Positions 10,773-22,319 of a DNA stretch of 64,000 nucleotides are shown here, piece after piece. Origin of the DNA: Acanthococcus lagerstroemiae. Its lineage: Eukaryota; Arthropoda; Insecta; Hemiptera; Eriococcidae. Below the pieces are notes generated by a model. That model did no database searches, was not told where the DNA came from, and worked only from the letters and a program-made list of their open reading frames with translations. Positions within the stretch are counted from its first letter, which is position 1; the number at the start of each line of letters is the position of its first letter. The stretch spans positions 73,954,101-74,018,100 of the forward strand of contig CM063106.1 in NCBI GenBank assembly GCA_031841125.1, given 5' to 3'. The position numbers and the translations under genes are program-made.

Positions 10773-12950
10773 GTCACAAGGGGTGATAGATATAAGCTGT
10801 TGAAGCTCATGTTGGAAGGATGAATCCGCGAAAAACGATCGCCGGAAAAACGACAGAGTTCTTGAGTGTCGATGGTTAGGAAGATCGTCGGCGGAAATTT
10901 TCAGAGCAGCAGTATCGAGGATAACGCTGGCTATGTGGATCGCCAGTTTCCCTACAACGGTTCTGAGGTAACAAGATTTGCTCAAATTTTGCAAACGATG
11001 TTTTTTCTACTCGCGATAGCAGTCTACAGGGGATGCCTACCAAAAACAGGAACTTCTTTCCATCAAGAGCCAATAAAGACTACCCTAGGTTACACTTTGT
11101 AGGAGGGTCTCAAAAAGTTCTAGCTCCGAGTCATACGAAAAACTCTGTGCAGCCTAGAAAATGAACAAGACAACGAACCTCCGAAAAAATTCCTGGAAAA
11201 CTCTGGTCATCATTTTCTGAATAGACCACCAGAACGACAACTTCGTACGGCCATTCGCGGATGAGATAGGGGTGCACCGAGTTGAGAAAAACGGATATTA
11301 TAAATTCTCAGGAAGCTAGCGAGTCTCGCACACCTGTAGGCGCCATCACGTTTTTGATTTTATTCAAATAATGTTCCGATGAAGACGACGGCATACCCGG
11401 TACACCAAAGTACTGGAAAATCGACGACGCAAAAAATAAACCCCGTTGAAAAAATGGCGAGATAAAATTGACGCTGTCAAAATGTTCAACATTAGACTGA
11501 CATTCGCGACGCGACGATATAATGTTTGGGTTTTTTGGAATCCTGTTACTGATTACCAAAATATGGAGCCGTTGCAAATAGTCAGCAAAGATGGCGAACA
11601 TTTTTCGCCGATTTCTCCTGCATTACTGTTTCAAATGCGAAAATCAGAGCGAAGCCGTGCAGGCTCTTTGGCTGTTTATTTTTATTTTTTCATATATTCC
11701 CCCCCCCCCCCCCAAAAAAAAAGAAAGAAATTGCGGCCCCCTCGCGACGAAAGTTAAAAATCCGACGGCGGTGTTTTTTCGGTTTCGTTTTTCGAGTAAG
11801 GGTTTCAAGTCCAATTATCATTACTTTCCCTCTTAATTTATGAAACCAATATTTTATCTCGCAGACGTAACAGTGTAAAACCGGTAAAGCAATTTTTTCT
11901 TTCCCGTTTTAGCCCGGCATTAAATTTAAATTTAGAAGCGAGGCGGCGGCCGCTGATATAATTAAAAATGTCAGTTACACGAGTGATGGTTGTTTTTTAT
12001 CGCTCAATTCCCGCCGGCGCATATCAATTCCCTGACCAATTTCGGCCGCGAGACTGAAGCATCCGCGAAATTGATTTAATCAAGCCGTCTGCCGGCTCGC
12101 CACTTTCCGGCCAACCAGATTCGGCGCCCATGATGGATACGGTGGCAAGAAACTGCCACGACGTGGCCACCAATTAACGAGTCGCCATTCAAAGTCATTT
12201 TTTCCCTACCTACGTACATATGATATTTCGCCGGTGTATCGGCATTTTAATTAAAGGCTGGCTGGCGAAGTGATTTCGCCGGTGGCCGACTTCGATTTTG
12301 ATTGTCACTGAACAAATTAATTGCGGTCAGGGAATCGGCGAGCTCGCCGTACAGTGGTGCGCGTCGCCGGCGAAAACAAAAACTAACGTCCAGGCAATTT
12401 GTACGTTTGACGGAAGTCGTATTGGGGTTATTAACAATCTACGCTGTCACCGGAGTTGGTTTTTTTTTTTTTTTTTTTTTTTTTGTTTGGTTCCCCCGAA
12501 ACGCAATTTATCATGAAGCGCTATTTCCGCATGCGGAGCAGAAATAGACGCCGAAAAATATAGGATACACCGTACCAACGATGCGCGGGAATTTCGCAGA
12601 TGTTGAAATGGAAGCCAGCGATGAGAGCCGGATTTACACGAGGAGCCGACGGAACCACTGCCCCAGGTGCTCAACTCAATAGAAGACACCTGGGAAAAAT
12701 GGAAAAGAATTAGAAAACACCGAAAGAACAAAAATGGTGAAGATGTAGGCCAGTCAAAAACAGTAGTTGATTTTTTTTCAAGCTCGTCAGGTCATATTGA
12801 AAAACTTTTCAGATGAAGAAAAACGTTTATTGCTTGACACAACTGCATTAATTTTGAGCAGTAGTGGAGAGTACAAAAATTTTTAAGTCACACGCAAAAA
12901 AAAAGGGGGTTCTTCTGTCTTTTACAAGTCACGGATCAGCTAATAGTACA
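10771..12950. other. low-repeat island without a recognised gene
   Basis: Mostly apparently single-copy DNA with abundant CpG and GC-richer patches, especially 11930 to 12440 (blocks such as GGCGGCGGCCGCTGATATAA and CATATCAATTCCCTGACC). There are a C-run followed by an A-run near 11701 and a T-run of 24 at 12461. No conserved protein was recognised in any frame. The texture fits regulatory DNA downstream of the receptor. Confidence 0.4.
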
Positions 12951-13235
12951 TGCGATATCTGCACGAAAAAGGCGAATAGAAGCATTTCGAGGGCCAAAGG
13001 CGGATTTTGTTGTAAAATGTCAGGATAGGTATCAGAAACAACGTATTAAAAATCCCACCCCTAAAAGCTATGCTAACTTTTCTATGGCACGTTTTAGCTC
13101 CCAAAATCAGTTTTTAACGAATATCTCAAAAAATTGAAGTCTTAGAAAAAAACGTTTCGAACAAAAAATATTTTTCGTAAAATTTCCTTTAAAATGATGT
13201 ATTTCAAGTTGATAGGCCGCACAGTCAGCCTAAAA
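12951..13235 (+). repeat. dispersed repeat family C, copy 1
   Basis: Shares with 32599..32895 (same strand) and 33805..34105 (opposite strand) an ordered set of blocks: GCGATATCTGCAC, GGATTTTGTTG, AAAATGTCAGG, GCTAACTTTTCTATGGCACG, CAAAATCAGTTTTT, ACAAAAAATATTTTTCGTAA and a final AGTCAGCCTAAA. Copies are 10 to 20 percent diverged by eye. No protein is encoded. Nature unknown; AT-rich and without a visible terminal inverted repeat. Confidence 0.75.
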
Positions 13236-16187
13236 ATGTGCTTGAAAGTAGTCCCATTCCCAACAGATGATTTTACAGACATGAGCGAAGAAGTTGAATC
13301 GAGCGAGGATGAGGCACAGACCCAAGAAATATATAAATTATTTTCTTAAGTGTATAGTGTACGTCAAAATTCATCACACCTGTAGAAACTGATCAAGCAA
13401 CCACCAACCCTTGTTGATTCATATTTCAACCGCAACAAAAATATCAAATCCTCTCTGAATAAGACCTTAGGAAGTCGGCGGGTTAACTGATTACGGACAA
13501 CCACTCCTACCTAGGCGAAAAAATTTAGTCGATAGTCAGGGCACAGTAAGGGAGGAGTTAGAAAACAACAATCCACCATGAAAACAGAGTTTGAAAGCCC
13601 TATTGACGAAATCGGGCAAAATTCAGCTCCTGGTTGTAGCGGATTTTCAGTTTTCCGCTGCTAAATTATGAGAATCAATGCAGCGTTTATACAATTCTGC
13701 AGCGTTACACTGCGATGTGAGCAGATCTAACAGCAGACCTCAAGAGTTGTCCGCTGCGGATTTTGAAATGATTCCGCAGAGTACATATAGACATAGCAGC
13801 GTTACGCAGCAATTTAAAACAATTATCCACTACACTGCTGATGTGGATGATGAAACTTAGCAGCATTTAGCGGTTAAATGTTGGATAGTATACAGCAGCG
13901 TTTCATTTTACTGCGACTAAGTAACGGAACGCTGCGGATAATTCAATTTTTTCAGCAGCTAAGGTTTATATCAGAATGAAACAATGGCTTGTAGCTACAG
14001 GTGGTGTTACCTTCAGGCTTCAAGGTTGTCGCCAAGTCGGCGCCTTTAGATAAACGTTTGCGGCTTAACGGCTATCCGGTTCGATGTGTATCTATATCTA
14101 CATACAAACTATCTCACAGTTTCTGTTTCTAACTTCCAAGTTAGCGGTTGCGCCTTGCGTTTTTGAGTTCAGTTCGGAATTTCGTATTGAGGAAGTAATT
14201 TACTGGTAATGTTATCTGCATGTCATTTAATATAATATTCAATTAGTAGTTATTGGAGAATAATCCAATTTTTAACCTATTTCAACATCCCCATCCGCCG
14301 ACAGGTTTCGATCTGCCGCTGATGAAGACCTGAAGAAGAAAAGTTTCATCGGTAACTATCATTATGTTTAATTATTTTCCAATAAAGTATCAGCACATAC
14401 GGCATAGTAAAATTAGCTGGCCACCCACCTCAGTCCACCCTAAGTGTTCACTTTCAGACCGCGGGAGAAAGTAAAAAAGACACACTTTCGGAGCGAGGGT
14501 TGAATAAAACAGCTTTTTCAAGAAATTATACGGAGAGGGCCAGGATGGAACAAAATTTTGCTATTTCCGAAATATTTGGCGGGCAGTAGCCGAACTTATT
14601 CTTTTTTGTCTTACAATTCTCAAGTCGAAATATTTCTGAAATCGAAAAATTTTGAGGGGTCTCATCAGCAGAGAAGGAGGCCTAAGTTTAACATAGGGTT
14701 CTCCATGAGAAAATCTGCAATTTTATTCCAAAGCTTACAAGAAATCGAGAATCGAAAAAATTCTTTCAACCATTAAGAATGTTTTCAATAAGTTAAAGAT
14801 ACCTAGATTACCTACCGAAAATTTCGAGAAAACATGAATACAAACTTCAATGATCTGTATTAAATTCGGGGTAAAAAATAAACCTTTCTACATACCAAAG
14901 GGACCGAATGAACGCATGAAAACGATCGTATACTCGGATTCCACAAAAATCTAAATCTATCAACTAAATTTTGGTTTCCAGCTCTCATTTTTAAGGTTCA
15001 ACTGAGGGGACAGGAACTAAAAATTACAGATAATACTGTTAAGTATATCCAAAATGGAGGTTTTGATGTTATTTTGACCACCAACAATGGTCACCAGGAG
15101 GCAGGGATAAGAAATATTCCAAATTATTCAAAACTGCTCTAAGTAAATATGGGGAAGTACAGGAAATAAAGTCCCAGTTTATCGATCTTAGTTTTAGTGG
15201 TACAACGATTTTTGTGAATTCAAGATCAAAACTGTTGGAATCGAGATTGACGATTTCGGTAGAATAAGTCCTCCTTTTTCGAACGACCTTATCCGTTTTT
15301 CTCTGCCTGCCTTTATTCGTCCACTACAGACGAAAAGTGAACCCACTCCTTCTTTATTCTGCCCCCACTCTAAACTCAGTATTATTCGTGGAAATTATAC
15401 TATTTGGCATTGGTTTTCTGAAGAGCGACAATATTCTTTCCGTTTTTTATCAACCTTTTTTAAATTGAATTTTTCTCAAAATCAGTTTTTTGGAATCTCA
15501 AATTTAAACAGCCATATCTTGGCAAATTTTGGAGCTAGAAAGCTCCGCCGGAGCTCATTTTGTCAGAAATTTCATCTAGTATACGCCGGTACTCATAACT
15601 TTATATCAACAAAGTGGGACCTTATTCCCGGCTCTGCCACATATATCCATAGTAGGGTTTTGGAGTTGCTGAATTCGCCAATGATGGTCCGCGGGGACTG
15701 GGACAGGAAGAATAACTTCAACTATGAATTGAACTACCACAGAACCCTTTTTTTAGTATACTGGACGCTATTATGTTGAATAATATTCAAGTTTTCATGT
15801 TCTTGTCTCCTTATTATTCGGGGTTACAGTCAAAATAACCTCAAAAACGAATTCACTGACCCCAAAAACGAATTCAGTGACCATAAAATCTTCATTTTTG
15901 TTGTACTACACGGTATTATTTGTAATTTTGAAATTTTGTTCTCTCAGTAGAGCATTCAAAATAGGGGGTTTGAACCGAAAAATTTAATAAATGAATTTAG
16001 CTTTCTGAAAAATCGAAGTAGACAATCATTTGCATAGTTTTATTAATGTTTGAAGTTCAAAAATAAATGTAATTATGTTTATTCCAAATTCAACAGAGGC
16101 CATTATTGACTTTTGAACCATTTTTTCTCAAAATTCTCGGTGGGTTCTCTAGCCTCACGCTAATGAAAACGATCTTTTATAGTCAAA
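13236..16187. other. non-coding DNA with old repeats
   Basis: No gene recognised. 13630 to 13960 is peculiarly rich in GCAGC/GCTGC words (see findings). 14270 to 14400 contains GATCTGCCGCTGATGAAGAC and a following AATAAAGT, resembling a degraded retroelement 3' end. 15840 to 15900 has a short direct repeat with ACGAATTCA(C/G)TGACC twice. The small reading frames are not supported. Confidence 0.4.
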
Positions 16188-16530
16188 CAGGGTGTCTAGC
16201 AGATTTAAAAATAGAAAATAATGGACTTTTATTGGACCGTTTCATATGCCTGATCACAACTAAAAAAGGCACACCTATGCAATTTTTTTATTTATTCATT
16301 TATCATCAATTTTTGCAATCGCTAAAAGTTTTTTTTTTTCCCAAGAATTGACCCATTCTCAAATAATGCATCCAATCAAGTTTTTCACAACGTTGATATT
16401 ATTATACTGATTTCCCCATTTTTCAATTTTTTATTGAAACTAATATTAAAATTATTGCAATTTATTTGACTTATTGGACTATTTTTCAAATATTGGACGT
16501 TCATTAGATTTATAGGACCGGTAGACCACC
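16188..16530. mobile_element. small DNA element with imperfect ends (CAGGGTGTCTA..)
   Basis: Begins CAGGGTGTCTAGCAGATTTA at 16188. The complement of its right side near 16530 reads GGTGGTCTACCGGTCCTATA, so the ends are imperfectly inverted. Internal sequence repeats TTATTGGAC-like words. The same left end (CAGGGTGTCTAGCAAGATTT) recurs at 50080. Ends of this form are common in short non-autonomous DNA transposons of animals. No target duplication could be read, and no protein is encoded. Confidence 0.45.
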
Positions 16531-17777
16531 TTCTCAAATGAAGCAAACCAGCGGATTAGGCCGACGGGTTGTTATATCAAAAGGAAGAAATTTAGTTACG
16601 GAAGGAAGACATTTTCAAATAACAAAAACCTGGACCACCCTAGCTTGGACATTTCTTGTTTTCTAAGTTTAGCAAATCTCCGGGTGATGTGAGCCTTTAT
16701 ATGATTTGGACTTGGCACTCAGATAAGTACATCACAAAAAATACCTCGAGATCTGCATTCTCACTCCTGAGGCTAAACAGTTGAGACGGTAATTCCGTAA
16801 CAGTAAGAAGAGCGATTTTGGAGACCTTTTATTCGTGCCATTTGTCGAAAAGTTACGAGAAAACTATAACCGACCAACAGTTTCCAGAATTTCGAGCTGA
16901 ATGCTCTTCGTATGAAAATAAAACTCAATATAAATTAGCATCATCATCAAATCATGTTAGAAACTTTGAAAAAATGTCGTACCTACAAAATTTACGCTAC
17001 CTGTTTCCTTCCCAGAAAACAATCCAATCATAAGCAGTCAAAACTGAGGTCAGTTAAAGAGAAATCGTAAGCGGTTCTTCGTCAGAAATCATTTGTTCAA
17101 ATAAACAGAAATTCGAATTATTGTTTAAAAAAAAATTGAAAAATGGTTCACATTCCCTTTCCCCCGATGGATTTGCCGTATAGGAAAGACTTTTAACTTA
17201 TTCTTGAAAAACAGGAAAGCGGTTTACATTTCCCCTAAGAGAGCAACCGTCTCCATATTTGAACACATTTTTAATAGTTTAATTAAGAGTGCACAATATA
17301 TTCATAATTCCATCAGAACGATACTTGGCTTCTAACAAATTCCGTCCAGTTTCGCTTTCCGGGCAGGTTTAACTATCCGAAGACGAAACGAAACAAAGAA
17401 TACACCAATTTCTTCGGAACAAATCGAGTTAGGGAGCAATTTTCACAGATCAGCCCCGGAAGGCATTCTACCCAAAATCTGGCTTCCTCGGCAACGACTA
17501 CGTATTGACATGCTACATCATTTGCTACGTTTCTAACCAATTCATTTATACTTAGACAGGTACAGTCAGACAAAATGGCTGAGGAGAGACTCGGCGATGA
17601 TCGTGACTCAAGACTCGAAAGTGCCGCAGCGACGGTATCACAGTTAATCGTATCATTTGTACAGCTCCGACTCGAGGTCACCCACCTGCCCCCGAATCAG
17701 CGAGCTCTCTCGCTATTACACGCGCCCGTGGCGCGGCCACGACGCGGCCTATGCGGTCGATACGACCGCCCTTAGGT
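16531..17777 (-). other. likely 3' untranslated and downstream region of the receptor gene
   Basis: This lies directly downstream of the receptor stop on the minus strand and has no recognised repeat in its proximal part. Minus-strand ATTAAA occurs at about 17278..17283 and 17269..17274, and AATAAA at 16828..16833. These are candidate poly(A) signals giving 3' UTRs of roughly 0.5 or 0.95 kb. The GC-richer block 17560..17777 is likely UTR. The frames of 102 and 66 codons here lack any family feature and are not called. Confidence 0.4.
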
Positions 17778-18800
17778 TCATTTAAACAGTATCCTTCTAA
17801 ATGCTCTTCTGAAATCTTTATTAAATATGGTGTATATGACCGGATTCAGGGCCGAGTTCATGTAACCCAGCCAGAAGGCGCTCGCGAAGGCAATATGAGG
17901 TATATGGCAATGACACACCGGAGTTAAAATATAAAGCAGAAAAAATGGTAACCAGCATAAAATGAAAGAACCCATGATCAGGCCGAGTATCAGCGTCGCC
18001 CGCTTCTCTTTCTTGCGCGCGATCCGCCGTTTCTCGCGTTCGGGGTCGCGCGGCTTCGGCTGCTTCGCCTTCTGTATCTCCTGCGCGCTGCCCGCCAGTT
18101 TCCCCATATCGATCATCTCGCGTTTGGCTTTCGACGTGCCCTTGCGAAAGATCGGTTTGCACAGCCTCAGGCGGAGCGGTTTCACCGTCACGCACTTTTG
18201 TATCACACCCGAGTCAGACGAGGACGGATCGAACTCGCTGACCAGGTCGGTGTCGACGCCGACGCTGGGCGCGCGACTCCGGTTGACGACGGCGGCCACG
18301 TCGCCGTTGATGGACAGCGTCGAGCCGCCGCCGCGAAACGAGCAGTTGAGCGACGGCTTGGCGGTGGTGGTGAACACTTTGAGCGTGTCTTTGCCGCACG
18401 CCTCGCGGTGGTCGGACGGCGCGTCCATGTTGTCGCTGGTGCTGGCGTCGCTGGCGTAGTCGCAGGTCACGATCGGTATGCTGGTGGGCCGCGCCTCGAT
18501 CGTCACCGACATCGGCGAGTTGTTGTTCGAATTGCTATCGATGGGTATCGAGATGGTCGGACCGCCGCCCTGCTTCGCCGAGATGCAGCCAGGTGACGAC
18601 CGCTTCTTCATCGCGAACGACGAGCCGCCCTTCTCGGACGCGTTCTTGTCCGCCGGCCGCTGCTGCTGCTTACGGATGCCGCGGCGCGCGCGCGCCTTCG
18701 CCGCGAAGTAGATGCGGATGTAGACGAACACCATTATGCAGCTGGGGATGTAGAACGAGCCCAGAGCCGAGTAGACAACGTAACCCAGATCTTTACTGAG
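17778..18800 (-). CDS. alpha2-adrenergic-like octopamine receptor, 3'-terminal coding exon
   Basis: The exon encodes the last 340 residues of a class A aminergic receptor, which binds octopamine at the plasma membrane of neurons and other cells and, in characterised members, signals through Gi. TM5 is at residues 6-33 with both agonist-contacting serines of YSALGSFYIP (Ser11 and Ser15, equivalent to 5.42 and 5.46) and Pro19 (5.50). A long third intracellular loop (about 35-261) is Ser-, Lys- and Arg-rich and ends RKKEKRAT. TM6 at 270-292 has CWLPFF (282-287). TM7 has NSALNPVIY, ending at residue 323, followed by helix 8 FNKDFRRAFRRILFK and an immediate stop, so there is no palmitoylation Cys. 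The 5' end is set by a pyrimidine-rich acceptor ending CATGTTTCAG, in phase 0. The in-frame ATG at 18809 lies inside the intron and is not a start. TM1-TM4 exons are outside or unrecognised. The loop-coding part is strongly GC-rich compared with the flanks. Tyramine or dopamine D2-like receptors are less likely because of the short tail and the GYMNSALNPVIYTIFNKDFRRAF string. Confidence 0.88.
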   Translation of the reverse strand, partial: LSKDLGYVVYSALGSFYIPSCIMVFVYIRIYFAAKARARRGIRKQQQRPADKNASEKGGSSFAMKKRSSPGCISAKQGGGPTISIPIDSNSNNNSPMSVTIEARPTSIPIVTCDYASDASTSDNMDAPSDHREACGKDTLKVFTTTAKPSLNCSFRGGGSTLSINGDVAAVVNRSRAPSVGVDTDLVSEFDPSSSDSGVIQKCVTVKPLRLRLCKPIFRKGTSKAKREMIDMGKLAGSAQEIQKAKQPKPRDPEREKRRIARKKEKRATLILGLIMGSFILCWLPFFLLYILTPVCHCHIPHIAFASAFWLGYMNSALNPVIYTIFNKDFRRAFRRILFK

Positions 18801-18830
18801 CTGAAACATGACAAGAAAACGAACGCAGAA
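18801..18830 (-). promoter_or_regulatory. 3' splice site of the receptor's last intron
   Basis: Read on the minus strand the sequence TTCGTTTTCTTGTCATG is followed by TTTCAG at 18806..18801, giving a pyrimidine-rich tract and CAG acceptor. The next base starts Leu-Ser-Lys of the second extracellular loop just before TM5, a typical intron position in aminergic receptor genes. Confidence 0.8.
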
Positions 18831-19136
18831 TTAGTCTCTTGCGGTGCAAGTCGTGAAGCTGAACTGGTTATAGGGGCAGTTTGTATAGAACAGTGTCCCG
18901 CAACTAGGTTTTGCTTGCGGCACATTTATTTGCCACGCAAAAGTTTGCGGCACAGTTGGTAACTTTAGGTGCAATTTAAAACCTTCTTCTAAAATTTGAC
19001 GCGATACGATACGTAGTAAATTCAGTTAGATGTGTATTGACCTTGTCTGCTTATCGTTCTTCAGCTTTTCATGAATACCACTTGGTATATTATCACATGA
19101 ATATTATATACCTCATGGATAGGCAAGAAACAAAAA
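18831..19136. other. intron DNA with a possible hAT end
   Basis: Probable receptor intron. At 18892 a CAGTGTCCCGCAACTAGGTT string with later GCGGCACA words resembles the terminus of hAT elements, but no matching opposite end or target duplication was found. Confidence 0.35.
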
Positions 19137-19340
19137 TTTGGTGCGCAGAAAGACGTTACTTCTGTGACTTGCGTAATCCCTTTTAAGCCGCCATTTGTTC
19201 TACTATGTTTCGACCAACGACATGAAGAATGCCGACCGATACCAAGACGGAGATAATTATTACGCTGTCAATGCACTGAACATGTTCAGTAACCATAAGA
19301 TATATTCAGATACCAATGTGCCTGAATGCAGTGAAAATTA
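19137..19340 (-). repeat. family A repeat, degenerate copy 1
   Basis: Minus-oriented remnant: GCAGAAAGACGTTACTTCTG, CGTAATCCC, GTTTCGACCAACGACATGAA and GAATGCCGACCGAT match the complement of the family A body. Its far part (TTCAGATACCAATGTGCCTG) is repeated near 19925..19945, showing that the block was duplicated locally. Confidence 0.55.
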
Positions 19341-19412
19341 AACTTTTTGTTCCTTTTTTTGGACATGAATATGTCGAATGGCTAGGCCCGAAATATAATA
19401 ATAACAGGAAGT

Positions 19413-19666
19413 GTCCGACCTCTGCACAGACGGACATTGTTATATGGATATGTCGTCCAGGGGACCGCGTTGACGCGCATACCCACATTCCAGTACCTTC
19501 TCTAGTCAATTCTGGTCTCGCTCGGTATTCTCCGTGTCGGCTCGTCGAAAGGGGAGGGAACGAATGACTGCGTACAGAGGAATACGCAACTACATCACAA
19601 TGGTAACGTTTTTCTGCGGAGCGTTTTCGCCAGAATTTTTCTCTTCTGCATAGCGAGCCCCTAGAC
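19413..19666 (+). repeat. family A repeat, copy 2 (short form)
   Basis: Starts GTCCGACCTCTGCACAGACG and runs through CATTGTTATATGGATATGTC, GTCCAGGGGACCGCGTTGAC, GAATGACTGCGTACAGAGGA, ATACGCAACTACATCACAAT and GGTAACGTTTTTCTGCGGAG to GCGAGCCCCTAGA. Reading frames over it on both strands are by-products. The same ordered blocks occur at 47322..47660 and 60919..61685. Confidence 0.8.
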
Positions 19667-19694
19667 ATATCCACGTCAAAATTCTGGACGCAGA

Positions 19695-19965
19695 AAAAGT
19701 TTCCGCTGAGATGTAATTGCGTATTCCTCTTTTGAGCGGTCATTCGTTTCACTACGCAGAAAAACGTTACTATTGTGATGTAGTTGCGTATTCCTCTTTT
19801 GCGCGGTCATTCGTTTCACTACACTTTGACTGATCGAGACTAATACTGAGAATAGACGACTAAAACCGAGAATGTTATTGCACTATTGATGTCTGGAAGG
19901 GTTTAGTGGCTGCGAGACATATTCATGTGCCAATGTATCTGCATGCAATTTAGATTTTATTATTA
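19695..19965 (-). repeat. family A repeat, degenerate inverted copy 3
   Basis: Contains two successive inverted blocks of GTAATTGCGTATTCCTCTTT and TAGTTGCGTATTCCTCTTTT, each followed by GCGGTCATTCGTTTCACTAC. Together with copy 2 it forms a head-to-head inverted arrangement with a ~30-base spacer. Confidence 0.65.
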
Positions 19966-19966
19966 T

Positions 19967-21798
19967 TTTTATATCTTATCAGGTTAAAATGGGGTTAGAA
20001 CAATCTTACCTATCAGACAAACTGAAATGGACTAGTTAAGAATTTGGATTTCAACTCCTGATTTTGTTGGTACATCTGATCAGAAAGTTGCAGCGGTTTT
20101 TTTTTTCTTCTTCAATTGCATGCAACTCGAAACTTCATCACTAGCGTATCACAAGTTTTTCTTTCTCATGGATTCGATTAACTCTTCTATACTAGTTCCA
20201 ATAACTTTGCGCGTCACTACCACCATTCACTCGGCTTGACCCATATTTTCTGAATTGCTTCATACCAAGAAGGTTCACTTCCCTATCGGTTTGCAGTTCA
20301 ACTATTTCACTGAGAATAATTCAGTGTATTTTAGTAAATTAGACTAGATGGAAGATGAGAGAACACGTATACCGAAAAACAGCCAGGAGTGTACTATAAA
20401 CATCATCAAAAATATATTTAATCTTCATATTCAAATTCATACATCTTTCTACGCACTACACACTTCACATCTCATTCTTGTTCAGTGCAGTCTTTAACAA
20501 CTTATTTTCAGAAAATTAAGAAAAAAATAACCGATTTCATCTTTCCGGGGCGTCATAAACTAATAATGCTAACACACAATAACAATTCGACAGCTTTGGA
20601 ATTAAGATATCCATCGATACTAATCAATGACCTTTTTCAACGATTGGCGGTGTTTTTTTCTTTCCTAGCTGTCCCATGATAGGCACAGATATCTCTCTCT
20701 CTCCCCTACTCATTACAATATTGGGAACTTCGATAGAACTGTTTGATTTTGTTCCTCCACCTGGTTTTGGGTTTTCCTTTCTTTCTAGTTTTGTGGCCCA
20801 AGAACCAAAAGGCTACCGGGTATGCCCATCTATATAGAATATACTGAATACAGGAAGAAGACTGCCAAATTTGGTGACTTCTTTTGCTAAAAAAATTCCC
20901 GCAACAAATGACAATGAAGTACATTATGAATCTGCTGGTTATTTTATTAAAATACAGATTTAGAAGAAGCCTTTCAGTAGCACTCATTTCCGTTCGGGTG
21001 AGCTCCTCTAGAAAGTATTTTGGAAATAAACTCTTAGGAAATTGATTGAACAAATTTGGTATTAGAAGTAAGCATTAAAGCTGACTAATATAAGTTTGCT
21101 GCAGTAAGTAAGCATTATAATTGACTTGATGTCCAAGGTAAACTTCAATGGAATTGTAGAGAAGTTTCTAAATAAATAATAAGATATTTGTGGTTATTTG
21201 TTACTTGGTCACCTAAACTTTCATTTCTACTTTATGCCATCTACCAAACATTGCTTTAATTCCATACTGCCTATTATTTTAGATATTTTTTTAATCATCC
21301 TTTTTTACGTTCAGTATTTTGATTTTCAGTTATTTATATTCCTGTGTAAGAAGCACAAAAAAATCTCATTCGTTTTCCAGCATAATTTTGTCTACGATCA
21401 CTTATTAGGAGTGGAGGGAATAGCCATTTTTTTGGAGGAGAGGGGAGAGGAGGGGGAGCAAACCTACTTATGTCTCGGGATGACAACATCGTAAATCCAC
21501 CTCTAGCACGACATGGCGAGCACATAGATCGTAAAATGAATTTGAAACTAACTTATTTTGTGCGGGTTAAAATGGAAGAAAACACGCGTTGCGAATCATA
21601 CTTATACTCAACTAGTAAAACATCATGTTTACTATTAATAATTACCAATGTTAAAGAGTCTATAAGAGGGAGTACTCCCATCGGCCATTTTCTCTTGTTT
21701 TTCTGGTCTTTTCTTACATGTGATGGATGGTAAGCAATACGCGGCATTGAGATCTTCGGATTGTCTTGCTATGGTAAAGAAATAGAATAAAAGAAAGA
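19967..21798. other. intron DNA, nothing recognised
   Basis: AT-rich, apparently low-copy sequence. A poly-T run lies at 20097 and a TC-rich run at 20693..20703. The longest open frame (115 codons, minus strand, 20706..21053) has no recognisable features. Confidence 0.4.
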
Positions 21799-22319
21799 GT
21801 CCGACCGCTGCATGGAAGGACATTTGTTACATGGATATGTTATCCAGGTGACCGTGTTTGATAACGACGATTCTTGGTGAGGCAGACTTTACCATCTCAA
21901 CACCTGTACAGCACAATGTACGAGCATTCATGAATGAATACACATTTATTCATTCTATGAAGTATAAAAAAATTAATGCACTCCGGCATTCATGCTTCCA
22001 GCCAGAGCAAAGCCTGCTCAAGCAATGAAACGGACGCGCTTGCCTGTCAAGTGTGAACAATTACCCTTCTCTCTCCCATCAGGCCAACATGCTCATGATT
22101 GGTTTCTTTATTCTTTCGTTGGACTATAGTTGAACAGACTATGTCGTCCATTCCCGACATTGCTCGGCTCTCTCCGTGTCCGCCGAGCAAAACCACCGCA
22201 AAACGTAATTGAACGAACGACTGCGCAAAGAGGAATACGCAACTAAAACGCAGTGGTCACGATTTTCTGCGGAACGTTTTTCGTGGAATTTTTCTCTTTT
22301 GCGTGAGGAGCCATTAGAG
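21799..22319 (+). repeat. family A repeat, copy 4 (long form, uninterrupted)
   Basis: The intact long version: start GTCCGACCGCTGCATGGAAG, a middle segment absent from the short copies (GGCAGACTTTACC, CTATGAAGTATAAAAAAATT, GCATTCATGCTTCCAG, GAAACGGACGCGCTTGCC, CCAACATGCTCATGATTGGT), then the shared end GAATACGCAACTAAAACGCA to GTGAGGAGCCATTAGA. The CTATGAAG at 21955..21962 is the empty target site corresponding to the hAT insertion in copy 5. Confidence 0.8.

Noticed and set aside
10569..10994. Tyr-run and Ile-run frames near 10.7 kb
   Set aside because: Translations of the (ATT)n microsatellite.
17962..18459. 165-codon plus-strand frame opposite the receptor exon
   Set aside because: It is the antisense shadow of GC-rich receptor coding sequence; the minus strand carries unmistakable TM5-TM7 motifs.
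18198..18596. 132-codon Arg/Val-rich plus-strand frame and 18214..18399 minus frame
   Set aside because: Shadows of the GC-rich third intracellular loop; low-complexity composition.
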